Shown: piece by piece, positions 14,815 to 17,731 of the stretch | Layout: every line of letters starts with the position of its first letter | Position numbering within the stretch: the first letter of the stretch is position 1 | DNA from: JBBDYH01 sp040901795 | GTDB lineage: Bacteria > Planctomycetota > Planctomycetia > Pirellulales > JALHPA01 | Assembly (NCBI GenBank): GCA_040901795.1 | Contig: JBBDYH010000117.1 | Location: forward strand, 1 to 17,731 | DNA: 17,731 nt | Direction: 5' to 3' | The notes under the pieces: generated by a model | Databases searched by the model: none | What the model was told of the DNA's origin: nothing | What the model saw: only the letters and a program-made list of their open reading frames with translations | Translations under genes and position numbers: made by a program

Positions 14815-15362
14815 CGCAGATGCCCGAGGGCGAGGTTGCGATCCGCTTAGCGTTCTATCTTCTGAATCTGCCCACGGCTTCGCAATCCGTAACAGTCTGT
14901 CTCGATAGGCACCATGTTCAATCCGGCGGCAAGATCGTGTTCCCAGCACGCGAATTCATGCTGCAAGAGGGACGGATGCTTGTCGAACAGAATGGCAAGC
15001 ATTCGTGGTTGGGCATCTATGAAAAGCAACGCCACCGGTTGATTATCTCGGCGAATTCTCGCGGTGGGGACGTAATCGCCGAGGTTGGGAAAAAGCATGT
15101 CCGCGCTGAGTGCAAGAGAGGCAACCTTGAGCGATCGGCCGGCAATCCCGAAAACAAGCTGATCCATGAGGCCATCGGACAGCTTATGACCGTCGAAGAA
15201 TATGCAGAGAACGATGTGCTGTTGGTAGCAGTGCCGTCGGGTACATCGCAGCGGGCCAAGCTCGTTTGGCAGCGCCGCCCGTTGATGGTGAAGGTTGGGA
15301 TTTCGCTCGTACTTGTCGGACGGGACGGAGCGGTTGAAGGGCTGCCCAACTTGTCTGGCTGA
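14811..15362 (+). CDS. PD-(D/E)XK-type nuclease-like protein
   Basis: 183 residues from TTG at 14811; ATG at 14820 is an alternative, and the frame is open upstream to 14724, so the start is uncertain and no clear ribosome binding site decides it. The active-site pattern is GGDVIAEVGKKHVRAECKRG: Asp87, then Glu100-Cys-Lys102 on the next strand. It is followed by a helix with HEAIGQLM, whose Gln124 is the Q often found after the E-x-K strand in this superfamily. The helix at 8-20 (EVAIRLAFYLLNL) could supply the N-terminal Glu. Such domains cut DNA or RNA using a divalent metal and occur in restriction, repair and defence proteins. It lies right after the GHKL ATPase-protease gene, so the two probably work together (inference). 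Confidence 0.7.
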   Translation: MTQMPEGEVAIRLAFYLLNLPTASQSVTVCLDRHHVQSGGKIVFPAREFMLQEGRMLVEQNGKHSWLGIYEKQRHRLIISANSRGGDVIAEVGKKHVRAECKRGNLERSAGNPENKLIHEAIGQLMTVEEYAENDVLLVAVPSGTSQRAKLVWQRRPLMVKVGISLVLVGRDGAVEGLPNLSG

Positions 15363-15393
15363 AGTTTTTGGGCAGCCGCCCAATTTATTGGGC
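15340..15393 (+). promoter_or_regulatory. Alternative-hairpin segment, attenuator-like, over the nuclease stop
   Basis: Four complementary pieces follow one another: GGCTGCCCAA (15340-15349), TTGGGCAGCC (15368-15377), GCCCAA (15378-15383), TTGGGC (15388-15393). Piece 1 pairs with 2 over 10 bp, 2 with 3 over 6 bp and 3 with 4 over 6 bp, so the structures exclude each other. The first stem-loop contains the nuclease stop codon. No T-run follows, so a switch function is inference; it may also just terminate or stabilise the mRNA. Confidence 0.4.
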
Positions 15394-15417
15394 AACGGTG
15401 ATTATTTAGGCAAAGCC

Positions 15418-15567
15418 ATGTCTGCTGCAAAGGCTGAGGCGCGGTCTGTGGCGGTGAGCAACGGTGAACGAAAACGGTTCCGAATCACTGACACGGACGG
15501 CGTACTTATCGCAACGTGTGGTTACAGCCCGGAGAACGGATGCGATGGTCAAAGAGATGACCCATAA
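15418..15567 (+). CDS. Small hypothetical protein, 49 residues
   Basis: MSAAKAEARSVAVSNGERKRFRITDTDGVLIATCGYSPENGCDGQRDDP-type sequence, read from ATG at 15418 with a modest TTAGG seven bases upstream. A GTG at codon 13 is an alternative start. The part RFRITDTDGVLIATCGY resembles a pair of beta strands. It overlaps the next small gene by 23 bases. No family is recognised. Short overlapping genes of this kind are typical of phage and integrative-element DNA, but coding status rests only on start, ribosome binding site and sensible composition. Confidence 0.4.
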   Translation: MSAAKAEARSVAVSNGERKRFRITDTDGVLIATCGYSPENGCDGQRDDP

Positions 15568-15700
15568 CGGAGACCCGATCGAAGTGGAGATGGAGTATTC
15601 ATCCACCGGGCGCGGTGATCCGATTCGCGCCAAAGCGAAGGGAAAAGCGAGACTCACTAAAGCCCAGAGATCACAGAGCAGTTTGGCAAAGGCACAATGA
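15545..15700 (+). CDS. Small basic hypothetical protein, 51 residues
   Basis: Starts MVKEMTHNGDPIEVEMEYSS at ATG 15545 with GGAG ten bases upstream, overlapping the previous gene in another frame. The C-terminus (AKAKGKARLTKAQRSQSSLAKAQ) is strongly basic and could bind nucleic acid. Not recognised; a longer reading from GTG 15464 is possible but without a better ribosome binding site. Confidence 0.4.
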   Translation: MVKEMTHNGDPIEVEMEYSSTGRGDPIRAKAKGKARLTKAQRSQSSLAKAQ

Positions 15701-15718
15701 TGGTTGGCAGCCTTCCGA

Positions 15719-15733
15719 TCCGATTCAATCGGA
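15719..15733. repeat. Short hairpin TCCGAT-TCA-ATCGGA
   Basis: Perfect 6-bp stem in the 105-base gap before the element-type gene at 15806. No T-run follows, so it is recorded only as a possible terminator or operator. Confidence 0.35.
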
Positions 15734-15805
15734 GAGCTATCAGGCGCATCCCTTACTTTCCAATGGACACGTCTTAGCGTTTAGCGTCCGAGACGTAGGA
15801 GAAGG

Positions 15806-16093
15806 ATGGTCGATATTCCCCGCCCAATGTTCTCGCTCGGCCAAACTGTGGTCACTCCGGGGACGGCAGAGGCACTACAGGACGCACGACAGACAGCCGA
15901 CGAGTTTATTCGTCGGCATGTCAGAGGTGATTGGGGTGACGTGGATTCCGAAGATGCCGAGACGAACGAACGGGCCTTGAAAGAGGGCGCACGCATCGTC
16001 TCGGTTTACCACACAACGAAAGGCGTGAAGGTCTGTGTCATTACCGAGGCCGATCGCTCGTCTACCTGCATCCTGCTGCCGGAGGAATACTGA
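15806..16093 (+). CDS. Conserved integrative-element/plasmid-type small protein, 95 residues
   Basis: MFSLGQTVVTPGTAEALQDA near the N-terminus, RRHVRGDWGDVDSEDAETNE in the middle, VSVYHTTKGVKVCVITEADR and STCILLPEEY at the end. This pattern (FxLGQxVATPGAxEAL...HxxGDWGD...ITEADRSxTxxLLPEEY) is one I recognise from small proteins carried on integrative conjugative elements and plasmids in many bacteria, labelled as plasmid-related proteins; they are also found misannotated as type I restriction subunits. Function is unknown. Start: ATG 15806 with AGGAG four bases upstream; ATG 15827 (MFSLGQ), matching the usual family start, is equally plausible. The end carries GGAGG, which serves the next gene. 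Confidence 0.8.
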   Translation: MVDIPRPMFSLGQTVVTPGTAEALQDARQTADEFIRRHVRGDWGDVDSEDAETNERALKEGARIVSVYHTTKGVKVCVITEADRSSTCILLPEEY

Positions 16094-16194
16094 TGAAGAA
16101 CGTCATTTTGACTGCTGTGCTGTGCCTTGTCGGCGTGGCGACGCTGATGTTTGGCGACTGCAAGCTCATGGAACAGCCACGGGATGAATGCTGA
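16093..16194 (+). CDS. 33-residue membrane/exported small protein
   Basis: Sequence begins MKNVILTAVLCLVGVATLMF and ends GDCKLMEQPRDEC. ATG overlaps the upstream stop by one base (TGATG), and GGAGG lies seven bases before it, a near-ideal ribosome binding site. This makes real translation likely despite its size. It has one hydrophobic segment (4-20) and three Cys (11, 23, 33), so it may be a single-pass membrane or lipoprotein-like peptide. No family recognised. A type I toxin-like or accessory membrane peptide is possible but not supported by more than the topology. Confidence 0.55.
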   Translation: MKNVILTAVLCLVGVATLMFGDCKLMEQPRDEC

Positions 16195-16297
16195 CGAGGC
16201 AAAACAAGACACTGCTTCGCCTGATTCGTGGTTATTGAGCCGAGGCCGCAGTCAGCCTGAGCCGGCCGATCAATGGTTCGAAGTGGGTTGCCGATAA
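16184..16297 (+). CDS. 37-residue small protein overlapping the previous gene
   Basis: Begins MNADEAKQDTASPDSWLLSR at ATG 16184 and overlaps the 33-residue gene by 11 bases in another frame. The motif D-S-W-x(9)-Q-P-E-P-A-D-Q-W-F suggests two short Trp-containing repeats. The composition is soluble and acidic, unlike out-of-frame translations of this GC-rich DNA. The ribosome binding site is weak, so translation would depend on coupling. Unrecognised. Confidence 0.35.
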   Translation: MNADEAKQDTASPDSWLLSRGRSQPEPADQWFEVGCR

Positions 16298-16315
16298 CCT
16301 GGAAAGGATGAGCCG

Positions 16316-16393
16316 ATGATCTTGTTCGATCCTTTGACGGATTTCATCATTGGGCTGCTCGTCGGCTGCGTCTTCTGGTGTTTGCTTAAATGA
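16316..16393 (+). CDS. 25-residue single-pass membrane peptide
   Basis: MILFDPLTDFIIGLLVGCVF then WCLLK. AAGGA is about 10 bases upstream. Nearly the whole peptide is one hydrophobic helix. Its stop overlaps the next ATG (ATGA), a coupling arrangement. Evidence is start signal, topology and overlap only. Confidence 0.35.
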   Translation: MILFDPLTDFIIGLLVGCVFWCLLK

Positions 16394-16840
16394 AGGATAC
16401 ACGACCGTGGGGTGCCGCTTGGGGTCACGTTATTCTGATCGGCCTCCTCTGTCGGCCCTGCCTGGAGCCAATGCAATTCCTGACCAGCCATCGCCAGAAG
16501 AGCGACTTCGCGATTGGGCTGCGGCCCAACCACCAACCCAAAGTGAGCCTACGTTCCCGCCCGAAGTAACCAATGCCTTGTTGGGCTTTGGAACCGTACT
16601 CGTTTGCTGTTTGGCGGCCCGTCGTCAAGTCCCTCCAGCTACCAGTCATATTCCGCGCCAGCTACAAGTCCGACGACCGACTATGCGTCTCAGCTTCGTC
16701 GGCACGCCGAACTGGGCAACAAGCGAAACCCGACCCAACAAGAAATCCGCGAGTATCTGATGCTGGATGGGCGACTCGGTGTGCCGGAGGGCCATTGGTC
16801 GGCGCAAGAGTCCGAGAGCTATTTCGGTCAGGAGTATTGA
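16390..16840 (+). pseudogene. Apparent frameshifted gene: signal peptide, membrane segment and conserved-looking C-terminus in three frames
   Basis: ATG 16390 opens with MKDTRPWGAAWGHVILIGLL. After about 16445 the sensible reading moves to another frame: SALPGANAIPDQPSPEERLR, then DWAAAQPPTQSEPTFPPEVT and NALLGFGTVLVC (membrane segment). After about 16610 it moves again: GGPSSSPSSYQSYSAPATSP, then DYASQLRRHAELGNKRNPTQ, QEIREYLMLDGRLGVPEGHW, up to a stop at 16838-16840. Both moves are in the same direction (-1). Joined, this would be an exported, membrane-anchored protein of about 150 residues with a signal cleavage site near GANA. The last part could also be translated alone from TTG 16604. 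Either a decayed gene, sequencing indels or overlapping genes. No family recognised. Confidence 0.4.
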
Positions 16841-17043
16841 ATGCACAATTCCAAGAGTGGTTTCGCAAACAGTGTGACCGGCTGACGAAGCATGAGGTGG
16901 ATTCGGACGAGCACCCGTCGCACTGGACCAATCAGAGCAGGGTCCGCGTCTTTCTGCGGAAGCGCGACTATCAAGAATGCCCGCCGACTGCCAATCTCAG
17001 CACAGATCAGATAATAGTCCCCCTGCTGACGTACCAGGCATAA
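16837..17043 (+). CDS. Hypothetical protein, 68 residues
   Basis: Reads LNAQFQEWFRKQCDRLTKHE, VDSDEHPSHWTNQSRVRVFL, RKRDYQECPPTANLSTDQII. TTG at 16837 overlaps the preceding stop (TTGA). AGGAG at 16830-16834 is too close to this TTG but ideally placed for ATG 16841, which in its own frame gives only 14 codons. So the true start is unsettled. Charged, soluble composition. The frame upstream of 16837 is open but reads poorly. Unrecognised. Confidence 0.4.
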   Translation: MNAQFQEWFRKQCDRLTKHEVDSDEHPSHWTNQSRVRVFLRKRDYQECPPTANLSTDQIIVPLLTYQA

Positions 17044-17162
17044 TTCGAGCCGTCATGCCGGAATCAGCCGGACAACACGCACAAGCGGGCCGGAACCCCA
17101 GACCGACGACAATCCAGCAACGGCCACCGGCCCCGCCTCCGCCACTTCCCAAGAAACAGTAG
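16977..17162 (+). CDS. Possible proline-rich small protein, 61 residues
   Basis: ATG 16977 overlaps the previous gene by 67 bases in a different frame. The C-terminal part (VMPESAGQHAQAGRNP then RPTTIQQRPPAPPPPLPKKQ) is low-complexity and proline-rich. No clear ribosome binding site. It could be the real continuation of the preceding gene after another -1 shift, or a chance frame. Confidence 0.25.
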   Translation: MPADCQSQHRSDNSPPADVPGIIRAVMPESAGQHAQAGRNPRPTTIQQRPPAPPPPLPKKQ

Positions 17163-17168
17163 AGCGCG

Positions 17169-17609
17169 ATGGGGATGACCAGCGCGCAGATCACCGAACT
17201 GCGGCGCATTGCGGAGAGAATGCGCAACGTGCTTGAGTCGGCGAACTCGCCACGGCTGGCCAATTTTCCGCGCGAGAAGTGCAACATCGCCTGCCGGCTA
17301 CTTGCCCGCTATGTGCTTGAGCACACGAAGATCGGGCCTTGCGCCGAGGTCTACGGCAAACGCCCGGATGGCAAAGTCGGCGGCCACGTTTGGTTGCAGA
17401 TCGGCGACGTGATCCTGGACATCACCGCCGATCAGTTCGGCCAGCAGCCCGTGATCGTGGCGAGGGAGTCCGCCTGGCACGAGTCACTGAGGAAGGCCGA
17501 AAGCGACGATACGCTGTGTGACTTCGGCTGGCGCAACAGGATCATTGAAGCCGATGGGGACGAAGCGATCTACAGCTACGTCGTCAGTGAAATGACGCGA
17601 ATACAATGA
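17169..17609 (+). CDS. Hypothetical protein with possible Cys-His-Asp (transglutaminase/papain-like) triad
   Basis: 146 residues, from ATG 17169 or ATG 17175; neither has a strong ribosome binding site. The core reads EKCNIACRLLARYVLE (36-51; Cys38, Cys42) and GGHVWLQIGDVILDITADQF (71-90; His73, Asp84), then PVIVARESAWHESL. The pattern Cys in a helix, then HxWLxIxxxxxDITADQF is that of papain-like/transglutaminase-like small enzymes, where Cys, His and Asp form the triad. I am not sure of the exact family, and the substrate is unknown. Soluble and complete; the strongest coding candidate at the right end. Confidence 0.75.
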   Translation: MGMTSAQITELRRIAERMRNVLESANSPRLANFPREKCNIACRLLARYVLEHTKIGPCAEVYGKRPDGKVGGHVWLQIGDVILDITADQFGQQPVIVARESAWHESLRKAESDDTLCDFGWRNRIIEADGDEAIYSYVVSEMTRIQ

Positions 17610-17616
17610 ACCGGCC

Positions 17617-17633
17617 GGCTCTCCAATGGAGCC
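17617..17633. terminator. Weak hairpin GGCTC-TCCAATG-GAGCC after the preceding gene
   Basis: Five-bp stem eight bases after the stop at 17609, with no T-run. It is a possible but weak terminator. Confidence 0.3.
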
Positions 17634-17678
17634 AAATTCCATGTGGCGGCGAACCTAACGCACGGCGGAGGGGTCGGA

Positions 17679-17684
17679 TATAAT
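17679..17684 (+). promoter_or_regulatory. Consensus -10 box (TATAAT) ahead of a new gene start
   Basis: Perfect TATAAT; the hexamer 17 bases upstream is TAACGC, a poor -35. A start near 17691 leaves about 26 bases before ATG 17717. Confidence 0.45.
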
Positions 17685-17716
17685 CTATCGCTGAATCACA
17701 AGTGGAGTTTGGAGAG

Positions 17717-17731
17717 ATGACCGTCCCAGTG
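17717..17731 (+). CDS. Start of a gene cut by the window edge
   Basis: ATG 17717 followed by five readable codons (MTVPV). GGAG at 17704-17707 lies ten bases upstream, GGAG at 17711-17714 is too close, and a TATAAT box precedes it. Too short to identify. Confidence 0.35.

Noticed and set aside
15738..15745. CAGGCGCA, which could pair with the tRNA remnant's acceptor strand
   Set aside because: The preceding bases form a 6-bp hairpin with a 3-base loop and a gap before CAGGCGC, not a 5-bp T stem with a 7-base loop directly joined to the acceptor, so it is not the missing tRNA 3' half.

Overview
The window reads as chromosomal DNA from a planctomycete, most likely of the Pirellulales type. Four things suggest this. 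Two secreted giants carry the planctomycete extracellular N-terminal tag (LEPR and FERLEDRALLAA). There is a Tat-exported DUF1501 protein next to a PhoD phosphatase. The first 11 kb of intergenic DNA holds hairpin repeats of a style I know from this group (AACCCGAAGCG and CCTCGTTCCCACGC families). The DNA is GC-rich.

Layout, left to right. Positions 1-2713 (minus) hold a subtilisin-like protease whose C-terminal repeats run off the left edge. Positions 2714-3287 are a gene-free stretch packed with inverted repeats. Positions 3288-4229 (plus) encode a UDP-sugar 4-epimerase-like SDR enzyme, and 4236-4287 is a repeat between convergent genes. Positions 4288-7662 (minus) encode a 1124-residue secreted protein: parallel beta-helix, choice-of-anchor Q end, cadherin/Ig-like domain, dockerin-like EF-hand pair. 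It has a good sigma70-type promoter and a very strong ribosome binding site. Positions 7934-8488 and 8542-8889 (plus) encode a methyltransferase-like protein and a DUF486 membrane protein, followed by a hairpin. Positions 8954-12392 (minus) look like one operon transcribed from a promoter at 12431-12459: a 105-residue small protein, a DUF1501 protein and PhoD. The two larger products carry twin-arginine signals.

At about 12.6 kb the character changes. The first 18 bases of a tRNA gene (12595-12612), preceded by a TAAAAT box, stop abruptly and are followed by two terminator-like hairpins. Everything to the right is on the plus strand and looks like an integrated accessory element: many short, overlapping, translationally coupled genes, one of a family familiar from integrative conjugative elements (15806-16093), and apparently frameshifted reading frames. 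No integrase is visible, so the element should continue past the right edge.

The most interesting content is in this element. Gene 13193-14623 joins a GHKL (Bergerat-fold) ATPase domain to a C-terminal HEXXHxxSxxH zinc-protease motif. Shortly after it comes a small protein with a PD-(D/E)XK nuclease signature (D87, E100-x-K102, Q124). An ATPase/protease and a nuclease side by side at a tRNA-associated boundary are a reasonable candidate for an undescribed defence or element-maintenance system. That role is inference from motifs and position, not demonstrated.
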